NCBI GenBank assembly: GCA_018296165.2
Contig: JACKQL020000013.1
Coordinates: 744,001 to 808,000, forward strand
Source of the DNA: Termitomyces sp. T153
Taxonomy: Eukaryota > Basidiomycota > Agaricomycetes > Agaricales > Lyophyllaceae
Length of the DNA stretch: 64,000 nt
Direction: 5' to 3'
The notes beneath the pieces are model-generated. The model made no database searches. It was not told the origin of the DNA and saw nothing but the letters and a program-made list of their open reading frames with translations. The position numbers and the translations under genes are program-made. Positions 1 through 11,661 of the stretch are shown here, in pieces. The stretch's first letter is position 1. Each line of letters opens with the position of its first letter.

Positions 1-93
1 TCAGTACCATCACAATTAGACGTCTCGCCGACAGCATGATTGTGGAGCATTCATTGAGATACATGGGGCCATACTAGGGTTTTGCCTTCCGAG

Positions 94-1260
94 TCACCGC
101 TTGATGAACCCAGCCAATTCCTTCTGCAGATCTCTTTGTCGTCGCGCTTTTTCAAGATTATCGACGCTACGCAGATCATATACGATATCACGAGTCTTCC
201 CAAAATAGACCTGATAAACGACATCAATTGGTTCCATCGAACTCGCTCCTCAATGAATTGTCGAAAGTATATCTTTGAACTTACCTCTTGCAATGTATTT
301 CGCATCTTGTTCTCCAGATCTTCTATCATCTTTCCGATGTTTGTGATGTGCGACGAGCTATCGTGTATTGGCCCATCTTCCTCGATCTGAAAATAATGAA
401 ATTGGTGTTCTTTAGACTGATATGAACTTGCCTGTCGTGTCATACTACCACTCAAGCTCATTTCTCCATCTCGTTTCCACCCTTCGGGGTTCTTTGAGTC
501 TCCCTTGGTTTCCGACTTTTCCACTGCCACAGACTCATCAGTTCCTCCTCGAGTAACAAGTTGAAGCATGATGGTTGACGTAAGCTTGTAGTGAGCCTGC
601 CGGCCTCGTTCAGCGGTTTCGAAGACGTGTATCGAATCCCATGAGCCGGAAGGTTCGTAAGGCGTGGCTGGAGTCATACCTATGGACGCACCCACATGGG
701 TTTCAACCAATTCAAGTCGTGATTCAACAAGACCCACTCTTCTTCAACAGAACGACCCCAGCGAAACCACCATCTTCTAGATCCCATAAATACACGGACG
801 ATATTCCCCCTTCGTAGTACCTGCCAAGTAGCGAGATAAGCTCCTCCCACGCAATCAAACAAGAGAGCCTCAAACATTTCCCTATATGTGTCGAATGCTT
901 CGTTCGCTGCAATCTCTAGTTTGCGGAGTTTCGAAGTCGGTACAGTCCCATCTTCTAGCGGAGGATCATATTCATTCGACCAGGGAGACCTAGAATACAT
1001 AGCAGTGAGAACATCCCTTAATCACCAAGTCGTCTGCAGGGCGCGTACCTATAGCTATCTCCGTCACGATTGTAATCGCAAGCAAGATAGTCTCTTCCAG
1101 TAGCGCGATCCGTCTTTACTTGAAGAGGCTGATCAACACTGCCCAAGAGATCGTCGGCGTAATCTGGAGCGAGCCTAATGAGAGCAGACACGTTCTCCTC
1201 GGTTCGGGTTGGAGGTAGTCTCCTCATAAGATCAAGCATAGAGTCTACAACGTCCGCCAT
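94..1260 (-). CDS. CAP2: F-actin-capping protein subunit beta (CapZ beta)
   Basis: This is the beta subunit of the heterodimeric capping protein, which binds actin filament barbed ends and stops monomer exchange. The protein opens with [18 protein letters not shown], followed by the family blocks [24 protein letters not shown] and [14 protein letters not shown]. Later blocks are [57 protein letters not shown] and [15 protein letters not shown], and the protein ends LAGFIKR. The gene has several short introns; the last joins TLQE to VYFGKTRD. The start is the ATG at 1260, since the family begins only a few residues before DLMRRLPP. A hydrophilic insert of about 30 residues lies between the IMLQLVTRG strand and SLSGSMTRQ, where animal proteins are shorter. 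Length is about 290 residues, normal for the family. Family assignment is firm; exact splice ends in the middle are less sure. Confidence 0.93.
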
Positions 1261-2105
1261 GATTGTCACTAGTCACTCTAAGGGTCTTTGTTCAAGACTA
1301 CAATCGTGCTAGCAGTGTTTGAGTCGGCCTCGACGCGTTCCGAATCCGACGATGCCATGACATGAACAAACAACACTTCTCCGAGTTCCCTTTTTTTGGT
1401 GGTATCTATATGGCCCCGCGGGGCAGCCTACAAGGTTATCCCCTGAGGCCTGAGGCCAGAAGGGTATATGTAGAGTAGTTATATAAGAGGGCAAGACACT
1501 TGGCCCACCGCGTCTACGCACCGGGTTCCATGATTTGGTGCCCTCGCTGGTTCATTCACCCGGCGGCCGGTCTGCACCCCTTCCAAGCCGGTCTGTTATT
1601 TTCTGGGAGGATACTGAGCTAGGTATTTGCAACCGATTCTTCCCTTGTAGCATTCTTGCCAGATCTGTCCTTGTCTGACGTCAGACAGTCTAGCTTGATC
1701 CTCCTCCCAACCTTTGGAACAGGTGATATGACGCCAGCCGGGAAGAGAATGTACATGATCGTGGTTATCGAGTCTGCAAGATTGATCTCAAAGACAAGGT
1801 GTGAGTGGAAAATAGCTGGGGGGCACAACAGAGGCAGAGATCAAGGGGGAGTGATGTAGCTGTATCTCGAGTAGACAACTGACTGTCCATTCTAGGGCCC
1901 AGGGAGGGCTTCAACCACCTTAAACCTTTTCTTGAGCAGTAGCCCTACCAGGTTCCATAGATATTCCTGCATAGAGGCCTTACATTCTATCAGGACATGT
2001 TCTCTCAAGACTCCTTTGGACGCGGTCTTCTAGTGCCTGAATGAATATTCTGTGCCTTCCAAGTGCATACAAACGGGATTCAACTACTGCATTATATGAT
2101 TCATA
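1261..2105. other. Intergenic region
   Basis: This holds the upstream region of the capping-protein gene and the downstream region of the membrane-protein gene. A purine-rich/TATA-like stretch (TTATATAAGAG) lies near 1478-1490 but cannot be tied to a start. Apart from the retroelement scrap at 1656-1900, I see nothing coding here. Confidence 0.4.
1656..1900 (+). pseudogene. Fragment of RT/RNase H-type retroelement (C-terminal region)
   Basis: A short decayed reading frame contains MTPAGKRMYMIVVIESARL followed by a KTRCEW-like stretch. It resembles the region after RNase H in basidiomycete retroelements, where a motif like SESA-LIWKLRCER is found. The same block, in a different decayed copy, lies at 47790-47880 (GTKMYTIVVSESACLIWKL). 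It sits in the 845 bp between the capping-protein gene and the next gene. No intact element surrounds it, so it is an isolated relic. The family call rests on recalled motif similarity and is tentative. Confidence 0.4.
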
Positions 2106-3885
2106 TCATAAGTCGTGAATAAGTCTGTAAGCCAGGTCATCATTCCGTTTCCAAATCCCAATTTTGAAATCGTCGAACTCTTTTCTTGTGCGTCGCCAAC
2201 CACGAGACAACATTGACTCGACGGCGTATTTCAGGTGTTGATTTGATCCCATCGAGATCGTGTTCATAAGGGGCATAGGAGCATTCAAAAAGAACGACGC
2301 ATCACCGAGACGAAGCGCCTTTAAAACTGCTACCTCTCGCATCGCCGCTGGTCGAGTTACTGTAACTCTATCGTCGTCTGCATAGGCGTACGCATGCCGC
2401 GTGCGTGGGGTTACAAGGATGGGGACCTACAGGGAGTTCGCTGAGAGTCAGATGTGATATATAAGTGAGAAAACCTACATCGCACTGTAGGGCCATCGCA
2501 AATGTTGAGCTTGCTTGATAATGCATATATTGTCCCGCTTCTGCGAAAGCCGGAAGACAGATGTCCATTTGACTCATGAGATTGTAATATTCTACAAAAA
2601 CGGATATGATACTATTATTGTCATGGACTCGCATTTGAATGGGAGTGATCTTACCTGGATAAGTCAGATCTGACCTGACCTGTACCACGTTGCTCAATTC
2701 AACAGGGACCTTAAGGTTGCCCGAGCCCAATATGAACAGCTGGAATGGAGGGGTTGAAAGGGTGTTGTCAGCAACAAACGATTTGTGGTCGCCAAGGGCC
2801 TGATAACCCCAGGCACTGGCATTCTCTACATAAATGACAATGTTAGGGACAAAAACTCACGATGTATACGGGAAATTGACAGACCGTACAATGAATTGTT
2901 CAAATCGTGAAAGACGTTTCTATAATCTCGACGATCCACAGAGAAGCTTCCTTGAATGACTGCTTTAGAAAGAGGTCCTGACACTGATCGTTCCGGAAGA
3001 TTACGCAAAGGAAGGATGGGCACATGAACATCGATCGGGATATATTCGTATCCTGCTGACGAGATGACAGGGTCGGAGCTATCGGAAAGTTTATTGAACG
3101 ATTCTCGGAACGATTGCGCCACACTGCGAAAAAGACATGCACCAATATCTGAAACTCTATGAATCTACGAATCCAGGAACTCACTGTTCAGCTATCGTGA
3201 CAATTCGTATTGCACGACGTCGTGACCATTCGGTAATCGCGGACTGCCATGAGGTATCCTATTAAGGCGATCAGAGTGACGTGTAATGCCATGAGGAAGT
3301 CATCGCCAACTTTAACATCGTGAACAATGCAAACTAGTGTGAACTTGCGGTTCTGAGGCCTCTCATCCCATATCGACAACAGTTGTCGAGAACTTTCACC
3401 GTCGCGCAGACTAGGGTGATGTGAGTGAATAAATAAAGAATTGGTACTGAATGTAGTTACTCGATTTCGCATGTTCCCAAAATGACCAGATCGATACTCT
3501 TTTCATCCAGATCATTTCGTAGCGCAGTTGATAGTTCGTCGATTTGTCGGTATTCGTCTTGATAAAGGCCCAGATCATCTACTACCTTCTGAAAGTCATA
3601 GAAGAACGGTACATTGGCATACACTTCGACGCTGCCTGTCAACATTCTGTTCATCACTCGCGCCAACGACCATGCCACACTCATGTACACATCATGATGG
3701 AACCCGAAGGTGCTTGCCAGAGCAACTCGCTGTCGTCTCTGCGAATTCGTGGACTCCACGTCCAGAACTACCTTGTCTTCATATGTAAGTCTGGGAGTCT
3801 GAATAAAATTGTATAGAAGATAAAGTGAGGTGTATATGCACAAAACAAGTACAGCCACGAGGGAAGCTTTGAATGGATAGGACAT
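2106..3885 (-). CDS. Type II membrane protein, glycosyltransferase-like, conserved in basidiomycetes
   Basis: The start at 3885 gives MSYPFKASLVAVLVLCIY, a short cytoplasmic tail and then one membrane helix (about residues 6-28). A lumenal domain follows with VALASTFGFHHDVYMSVAW, DLVILGTCEID, KFTLVCIVHDV, AGYEYIPIDVHVPI, KAVIQGSFSVDRRDY, MDICLPAFAEAG and QASSTFAMALQCDVPILVT. It ends MREVAVLKALRLGDAS...LAYRLIHDL. Several introns must be removed; for example CD joins to VPILVTPRTRHAYAY near 2410-2480. The order of an N-terminal anchor, a CIVHDV block and a late QASSTFAMA block recalls a GT-B glycosyltransferase, and close fungal relatives are often labelled that way. No donor or acceptor can be read from sequence. 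The gene looks intact. The function is inferred only. Confidence 0.7.
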
Positions 3886-4072
3886 TGGGAGACCGAGAAA
3901 AGAATCGTTAGGTGTTTATAAGAAGCCCTGCCTACTTCAATCAACTCACAGGATAAACATGATACATTCATAGGATTGGTCGGTAGAAATTACGGCAATA
4001 TACATATATATCAGAGGATTCACGCAGCCATGCGAACATGGTGGACATGACAGACATGGTCAAGTCACCGGA

Positions 4073-5459
4073 TCATTCGTCGTCTTCATCCTCTGCTTCC
4101 TCGAGCCACTACGATACTCAGTCAACACTGCCCAGCTAACAAAGCTTTGACACTCACTTTCAAGAAGGGCTCGCTGGCTTTGCGAACTTTCTTGCTGGTT
4201 TCTTTGTCAACATATTTCTTACTGACATGAGTACCCCATTGAACGACCACTTCTTCATCAAGGATGTCCATCTGATAGAGGGCCATCAAAATCTTGGGAA
4301 CAGCTGGCACGAGGTCTTGGTGTAGAATTCCAATGAATCGCTCAAGCCCGCCCAGGAGAGCCTTCTGGTGCTTCTCAGTCGTCATCATCTAAGATGTCAA
4401 GATCATCAGGCGAGAAGAAAAGTCGAAATGAATATTGATGCACACCTTGACAAGAAGAGGTCCATACTTGCTGATCTCATCAACGATGGCCTCAGTGAAC
4501 AAGGCTTGAACAAGAACTAGAACGGTCCTGTGCTTCTTCTCGATACCCAGCTCTTCGGCTTTCTTGAAGATTGAAACAGAGAATGCCTTCGGATCTTCTT
4601 GAGTATCTCTGGTATCTTCAACCCATTTTCCAAGTATAGCATATGGGCTATTGACATCATCATCGCTACCTTCGTCATCGCCACCCAAGCCGACCGAACC
4701 CATGGCTCCTTCAAGGGCCTTGACCCGTTGCTTCACAGCCTCAGGCGACGTGTCTGCAGACCAATCCTCGTTGACTAGGGCCGCGTTGTCATTTAATTCT
4801 GCAGCCTCGGCTTTGATTTTCTTCGTGAGCTCATCGTCACTTTCAGCGCCGTCTACATTCTGGCCAGCATCCTCATCATTCCCGCCGCCGCCGCCACCAA
4901 CACCACCAGCGGCATCACCTGTATTCTTGTTCTTTCCCCTTTTGATCTTAACAGGAGGGTTTTTCAAGATGAACGTGGTGAGCTTATGACGCATATCGAT
5001 GTCAGTTCGTTCTCCACAAGCCTTACAATCTCGGATGATGTTCTCGTTTCTCCCATTCTTGAGGATGATGAGCTCAGTCTCCGGGTTCTTGCACGACTTG
5101 CAGAGAACGAATTTGTCGATAAAGCCGTCAAGTAATTCACGAAGACGCTCCGCATTGTGGGCACCGTTCACAATATAGCGATCGTTTTTCTCGTCGAATG
5201 ATGTCTGAGCTCCAAGTTCGCAACCGAAGAACTTGGTAGTATATGTCGGAGGGCGACTGAGGGCCCTGGCGACATCGGACATGTTGGGAATGACGGTCTT
5301 GATGCCATTCCCTTTACCCTCAATCTTCGTCAGGAGAATAGGCATGCTATTATAGATGCCGAGTCATAAAAGGTCAAGAGCGAACATTGCAGAAACGTAC
5401 CGGTAGCGGTAAAATTTATCATCGACATCGCGACGAATGTTTACGACTCCAGAAGCCAT
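4073..5459 (-). CDS. TIF5: Eukaryotic translation initiation factor 5 (eIF5)
   Basis: eIF5 is the GTPase-activating protein for eIF2 in the 43S pre-initiation complex and also a scaffold for eIF1, eIF2 beta and eIF3. Exon 1 encodes [20 protein letters not shown] and splices to [17 protein letters not shown]; Arg18 in FYRYR is the equivalent of the catalytic Arg15 of the human protein. The eIF2beta/eIF5 zinc finger is present as CKSC...CKAC around residues 118-145. A Gly-rich linker (GGVGGGGGG) and an acidic stretch lead to a C-terminal W2/HEAT domain ([31 protein letters not shown]). The last exon after an intron gives [11 protein letters not shown], the typical acidic aromatic end. The length of about 420 residues is normal. 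All functional landmarks are intact. Confidence 0.96.
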
Positions 5460-6304
5460 GCTGGGCAATAAGATTTTTTAACGCTTCAATAGAAGTTCGA
5501 ATGAGGATCGATGGTAATACAATGCCTGTAGCAGTGACTCACAAAACTAACAGGCGAATAAGAAGGTATTTTGTGCTTTGGTATAGCAATTGGAGGTCGA
5601 AGCATGAATCCTCTGCCTGGACAGAAGATGCGGTATGTGTTGTTTGGGGAGTGGGTAGGCGAAATTGTGAAAGGTGCTCTGCAAGACTCGAAAATGGTTT
5701 CGGCGTCAGGAGATGGTGGTTTGCTTACAACTTTCGGCACACGTTTGCAATAACCTATCGGCTAAGTGCGGTCCTTACACGTAATCGTGTTACGTCATCA
5801 GCAATATCATCGCCGAGTGTCTCTCATCGCCGAGTGTCTCGCCGCAGCACTAAGTACTCGTTCCTTGACCCAAAAACTGGACGGAACATGACGGCAGTGG
5901 TTACTATTTCATATCCAGTTTTTTCCGTCAGGGATCGTATCGTCGTACAGATTACAATGATGATATTGCTAAGATTTTAGGAGTGGATCAGTCCTCCATT
6001 GCCATTCTTAACGAAAAGGGTTTTCAAAGCCAGAAAAGGCGATGGATCAGTACCTGACATTCTCCGGCAGACTGCGGACACTCTTGAAGTCCAGACATGG
6101 TGATGCACATGTACATAGTACATAGACGGGTAGTCAAGAAATGTGCTAGAAATATTCTATTCAAGATAGGTTGAAATCTTCGGCGACTGAGCGAATACCT
6201 AGGTACTATTTCAAAAATGTCCTCGTTAAATCACAACATCATCTGAGTAACCGTGAGTAGATTAAGAGCATATTAGGTCCTAGTAAAAAGTCAGAAGCAG
6301 GCCT
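5460..6304. other. Intergenic region upstream of the eIF5 gene
   Basis: This holds the presumed eIF5 promoter and the 3' region of the Hsp70 fusion gene. A ten-base inverted pair (AAAAACTGGA near 5873, TCCAGTTTTT near 5932) is visible. A 197-codon open frame at 5387-5980 overlaps eIF5 exon 1 on the other strand and shows no family motif. I see no supported gene. Confidence 0.4.
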
Positions 6305-9300
6305 CTACTTCTTCTTCTTCTTCTTCTTTGCTCCGCCTTTCTTTGCTCCACCTCCTCCGCCACCACCTGGCTTTTGTTTTTCTTCCTCCTTGTCCTCCTC
6401 CTTGTCTTCATTCTCTTCCGCACCCGGGGTGACAGGGTCAGAAGGAGTTTCAGGTTCAGCTGTTGCGTCTGCGGTGGAATCCAACGGAGTCTCCACGGGT
6501 TTTGGTGATGATTGAGGTGTGGGCTGTTTGTCTTCGACGGGCTGCGGCGCGTCAGCATTTAAATCCGATTCGTTGGGTTTGGGACTCGGGACCTTCGCCG
6601 TCCCTGTTTCGACAGCCGAAGAAGCCTCTGCTTGGAGATCTGTGCCAGAAGGCTCTGGTATAGGGACCTTGTCGTCCGGCGTCGTTACCTGGGCAGTAGG
6701 AGTCTCAGACTTGGCGGTGTCTGCAGGAGCAGCCATTGATTCAGTTTCTTGAGACTCTTCCTTAGGTTCCTCTTTGAGTTCCTCCTTAGACTCTTCTTTG
6801 GGTTCTTCCTTGGATTCTTCCTTCTCCTTCTCCACAGGAGTTGAAGGTTTCGCGCCCCATGGTGAACTGGGGGCTTTCGTAGCAGTGGGTGTGTTGAGCT
6901 TGCTACCCCAAGCGGACTTGATAGACGGAGATTTGGCAGCGGAGCCGAAAGAGGAACCCCAGGCGGGGGTTGTAGATATCGGAGTCGTAGCGCCGCTTGT
7001 ACCCCATCCACTCTTTTTGGTGGCCGAAGCACCCCACCCAAGGCCTGCTGACTTGGATGAATCCGCAGACGGAGTTTTCGCCGCGGCACCCCAACCAGAC
7101 AGGGATTTGGTCTCAGGAGTGGCAGCAGCCGGAGTCGTTGAAGAGGTCTCATCAGTCTTGGCAGTCCCAGCCACTGGTGTTTTTGGACGCGACTTGGGCG
7201 TTTTCGGTTTATCAAATGTACCCCAGGTATCAGAGGTTGACGATGCCCATGCGTTAGAACTAAAGAGTGACGAAGTGGAATCCTGAACCTCGTCAGCGAT
7301 AGCGAGAGGTATAGGTTCTGGTGTTTTTGTCGAGAGCGTGACCTCGGGAAGACCGATGGGTGTAAGCCTATTTGATGATGGCTTCTCAATATTGGCAGCA
7401 GGCTCCTCGACTGTGGACGAAGGGGCAGGTTCGTCTTTAGTTTCACCGGTAGCTTCCGGCGCAGTGGCACCTTCAACAGCAGGCGATGGCTGAGGATCAG
7501 TGGCTTGGACTGGCGAAGGCTCGATGCTTCGAGCCGCTGGAGTTGTAGTTGCCGATGTACCTTTCTTCTTGGCCTTCTTGGCCGCTTTACTAGTCAAGGC
7601 GGGAGATGATGTTGTAGAAACAGCAGGCGTAACTACTTCAGCCATGACGACTGGTTCCGATGATGTGAGTGGAGAAGTACCTGCACCTATTACAGGGGAT
7701 GTCTTTGATTCGGCGGGACCTTTAGGTAACTCAGCGGCCTTTCCCTTCGCAGAGGGCGCAGTGGAACCCCAGCTGAAGCTAGAGCGTTTGGACTCAGTAG
7801 CGATAGGAGCTTCTTCTGCTTTAGACGTTCCTTCCAGCTTGTCCTTTGCCGGAGACACGGAGCCCCACAAGTTGGTAGAAGCCGGGTCCGACACAGTCAC
7901 AGGATCAGTCGTCCAGAGCGAAGACGATTGAATCTCCGTCACTTGGGGCGTCTTAGGAGTAGGTGCAGATTCTACGGCTGGTATCACGGATTCCTCGACC
8001 TTGGGTGTTGCCACTGGAGTCCTTGCTGAAGTAGCTGAAGTAGAAGTAGGCTCAAGGATAGGCGGTGATGACTCCACTGGAGTCTTGGCTGGAGGAGTAG
8101 GCTCGACGACCGGCGTCTCAATCTTCGGAGTCGCCATCGGAATCTTGTTCTTCCCTTTACCCTTCTTGTCCCGTGGGCTCGTTGTCTCGGCCACCGCCTC
8201 AGGTTCCAGATTACGCGACAGGTCCGGCGGGGCAACAAGACTGGAAGATGCCAGAGGACTTGGCGCCAAAGGTGGCGTGCGTTCACGTAGGGCTGCTGGC
8301 TCTGAAAGTTTCTCGGTCTCAGCGCTGGCCAAGAGGTCCCGGGACAAATCCGCAGCTACAGTATGTGAAGGCGAAAGGTGTCCTTTCGATGATGATGGAG
8401 TGCGATGTATTGAAGCGACGTCTATCGGAGGTTGCGCTGCAGGAGGATCAAACCCTCTGATTTCGCTACCTGCTGGATGGTAGAATGGTTCAATGGGGGT
8501 ATGCGCTCGAGATGCGGGCTCTGAACGGAATCGATCATTGCGCGGGGAAGCATTGTTGACGTCGTCTTCAGGATATGCATCAGGTTCTTCTTCTTCAGCG
8601 CGGTGTCCGCGTTCATTGTAAATGATCGACGCTGGTCCACTACGCATGGGAGTTAGCAACGTAGGTAGGGAATGAATTGGTTAGAAGACTTACTATTTAG
8701 TTTTGCCCTAATGAAATCCGGTGAACGTCATTGATGAATTAGCTCAGTGAAATGGGGAAGGATTCTTACATCGTCAACCCATTTGATACGAGCCTTGAAT
8801 TCGGTCAGTCCGAAGTGTATCTCAACAGAGAACACGATGGTCCAGTACGTCTTGCCGTTTGTTCCAGCTTTCGGCTCTGCGCTGCCACTGAGAGGTGACA
8901 GATCTGCACGAACAACACACAAGGTGGAGAAATCGTCTAGATCGGAGTTCAACTCAGAATGAGAGCAGGACCAGATTACTCGGCTTACCAGCTTGCCTGT
9001 CAATCCATTTCGGAATTACATTTCCCCCTCTATAACACCAAATTTCAACCTCGAATACAGACAACATGGAAAGGCTCGTGAGTTCGGTGCAATACTTTCT
9101 CGTGAAAACCGTTGATTCTTTGACTTTAACGCTCTGAAAGAGGTCTTCGGAAACTGAAACACAAAAAGATAGTGAAAGTACGTACTCGGTTCAAGATGCA
9201 GTCAAATGCGTCTGGTAAAAGCTTAGGACCTGATGGTAACTCACAAAGTCTTTCCTTCCGTGCAACATGGTCGGGGTTCGAGGGATCCAACTCTCTAAGA

Positions 9301-11257
9301 AACTCGACACCATACATGAACTTTGACATGCGAGCAGATACATGGTGATCACAATAGAAACCAACTGCTCCATCTGCAACTGCCTTTGACCTGGGGATAC
9401 CGGTCAGACCAAAAAATCAACGATGCCACTGGTACACATACGTCTGAGAGTCAGGCCGGCTGACCGTGACGTTGAACGGTGCTAACCGTTCTTGTAGTTG
9501 GCTTGAATAACATAAGAAAACAATAGAATTAACATACGTTGAAACAACTTACCTAAATAACCACGGTGACGCGGCGTATCCCCCAACAAGGAAAACGGAC
9601 TGGATGTAGTCAGCTTTGGGTGGTAAAGATATGTTAGTAACTCACCCTGATAACACCGTTCGATGCCTCTATTTGCTTCTTGATAGCATTTAGAGCAGCT
9701 AAAGTTAATTATCAAAACCACTGCCAAGTAACGCAATTCCAGATCTTCACACTCACCATCAACAGAAGGTTCGAAGAGATTTGCAACTACGATAAGAGGA
9801 TGTGAATATACGGTCTTAAAGATCTGAGGGTATTTTACAAACCCTCGTTACTAAAAAAAAGATGAGTTTAGATCGCCGAATTTTACAAAAGACCAACCCA
9901 GTCAATTTCAGCTGCCCCCCTCTGATGCCGACCGCCAGATCCTTATCAAGTGGTGATCCGAACGGTATGAATTGCAAGTCCTTGCGGTCACGAAAAAGTC
10001 GTTTAGTAGTTTCGTCAAATCGTTGAGTAATATGGTCTAAGGCTGCAGGCGTTCCATATTTAGAATCCCTAAGTTTCTCTAAAAGCAAGAGCGTTAGAGG
10101 AGTTAGCGTTTGATGAGATATTAGTACCCTCTAAAAATTCTCTAGCTCGTCGACTAACAAATACAGATCCAGCAAAGATACCTACGAGACTATGTATAAG
10201 CTTGAGCTTTTGAGTCGCACTTGGGATACTTACAATCCGGAGGAGCAATCTCCTCCATTACAAGCGGGGCCGTCCCGCGTATAGCGTACGCACTAATATC
10301 AAGTGTGCCTCCACCCGCATCAGCTATGAGGAAACCATGTTTCGATGGGTTCTATAAGCAATTGAATAAGAGGTTTAGGAGAGGATGATCAAAGCCCGCA
10401 CTGATAAAACATCGGCTGCAAGGCCGTTCAGGACACAAGCATGGAGACTGGCTTCACCCTCTGTCACGAATCGTATTCTCGCCTTTCCTTCATTCGTATC
10501 TGGTATCAGACCGCCGTACACGGCACTTCTCCGCATCTTGCTTTGTTGGGGACCTTCCCAACCATTAGGGTGCGAGAGAACAAATTGGATATTATGTTCG
10601 ACGGCATTCCAAAGCTGCGCACCGTTACCGTGAGTATCCGTGATGAAGTCGCGGGTACACCGATATAGATATGCCAAAAAATCGCCAAATACATGTACAG
10701 CGGTCTTCTTACGGGGAAGAGGGCCTAAGCGCATCCCGTTCATGTTCAGTTGCATCGTTCGTGGTCGTAATCGTAACTTGAATCTGATGGGTTTAAAAAA
10801 TCAAACGGGAGTGCGACACTGAATGTGTCGGTCTCGTACAGGTCGGTTTTAATCCAGCCCTCGTCTTCCGCCTGAGCTAAAACAGAGGACGAATCTGCCT
10901 CCGCGCCAGCAGCCATTATCCTCCCAAGTTTATCATAATATATGACAGATGGAATCTTTGAGTTGCCGGCAACATGCTCTTGCCCAGGAAATCTGCCATG
11001 AAGGTTCGTATATGAACAAACACTAGGGCTCGAATAAGACTGACCGAGTGACTCCATGGATCTTTGGGATTTCACCTGGTTCAAGGATTGCGTAGGACAC
11101 CTGGCGAAACAAAAACAGATAATCAGCGGTTTCAACGAGCTAGGATGACCCAGCTTACACCGCTGAAAGTGGTGCCGACATCGATCGCAATGACGAGTGA
11201 CCGTGTGAGCCCACTGTAAGGCTTGCGGTTCTCGGTTGCGGACTTCATGTTGACCAT
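6305..11257 (-). CDS. HSPA12-like Hsp70 fused to a long WG-repeat, Pro/Ser/Thr-rich tail
   Basis: The N-terminal ~560 residues are an Hsp70/actin-like ATPase of the HSPA12 type. They show phosphate-1 IAIDVGTTFSG (11170-11200), IPSVIYYD, VLSHPNGWEGPQQ, phosphate-2 FLIADAGGGTLDIS (about 10295-10340), FIPFGSPLDKDLAVGI and the adenosine block VFLVGGYAASPWLF (about 9560-9600). SKAVADGAVGFYCDHH, PDAFDCILNR, EVEIWCYRGGN and FGLTEFKARIKWVDD follow. After WVDDGKTK one more intron (about 8659-8690) joins in frame to YGPASIIYNE, the normal family end. Translation then continues for ~760 residues in one exon rich in P, S, T and E. The tail has nine WG motifs, three of them GWG, an E/K block (EKEKEESKEEPKEES) and a final KKGGAKKKKKKK. 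About a dozen introns are present, and an 8-nt exon seems needed at 9843-9850. Start at 11257; 11248 is also possible. Substrates are unknown; the ATPase family call is firm. Confidence 0.85.
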
Positions 11258-11661
11258 CCACAAGGGCTATGTGGCAGCCAAAGCCGCAGGCCACAGACGT
11301 CTAATAAGTATTCAAGAGAAAGAGAAAAGTGGACTTGAGTTCGATTGGGATACTACCATTCATATCCAATTTCCGGCTACCACGCTCGCAACGTGCCCTC
11401 CGCGTGGTTGACCTTTTTATTTTTTCACGCAACCAGTGCTCGGCGCTCCACCCTGAGTGCCAGCAAGCTTCGCAGCCAGTGTTCCACTCCCACCACGTTC
11501 ATTTTCGGCTTTCTCGGCCTTTCTTGTGGGCCACGTTCTCGAGACGCCACGTCATTTGACCATTCTTTATCAAATAGTTATTGAAATACCACGACTTGTC
11601 GCTCTAAAGAGGCACCAAATCGGCGCGATTATCGCGGTGTTTGGTCTTGTCGTTCCTCGAC

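Noticed and set aside
5387..5980. A 197-codon frame opposite the eIF5 first exon
   Set aside because: It starts inside antisense eIF5 coding sequence and shows no motif; it is probably promoter DNA.
6774..8483. Long plus-strand frames opposite the WG tail (for example 6774-7286, 7500-7931, 8001-8483)
   Set aside because: They are the antisense of a GC-rich, Pro/Ser/Ala-rich exon, which tends to lack stops in other frames. No family motifs are seen.
6305..8659. A stand-alone 784-residue gene
   Set aside because: Its first codons (SGPASIIYNE) are the conserved end of the Hsp70 upstream, and a clean intron joins the two in frame. A separate start is not needed.
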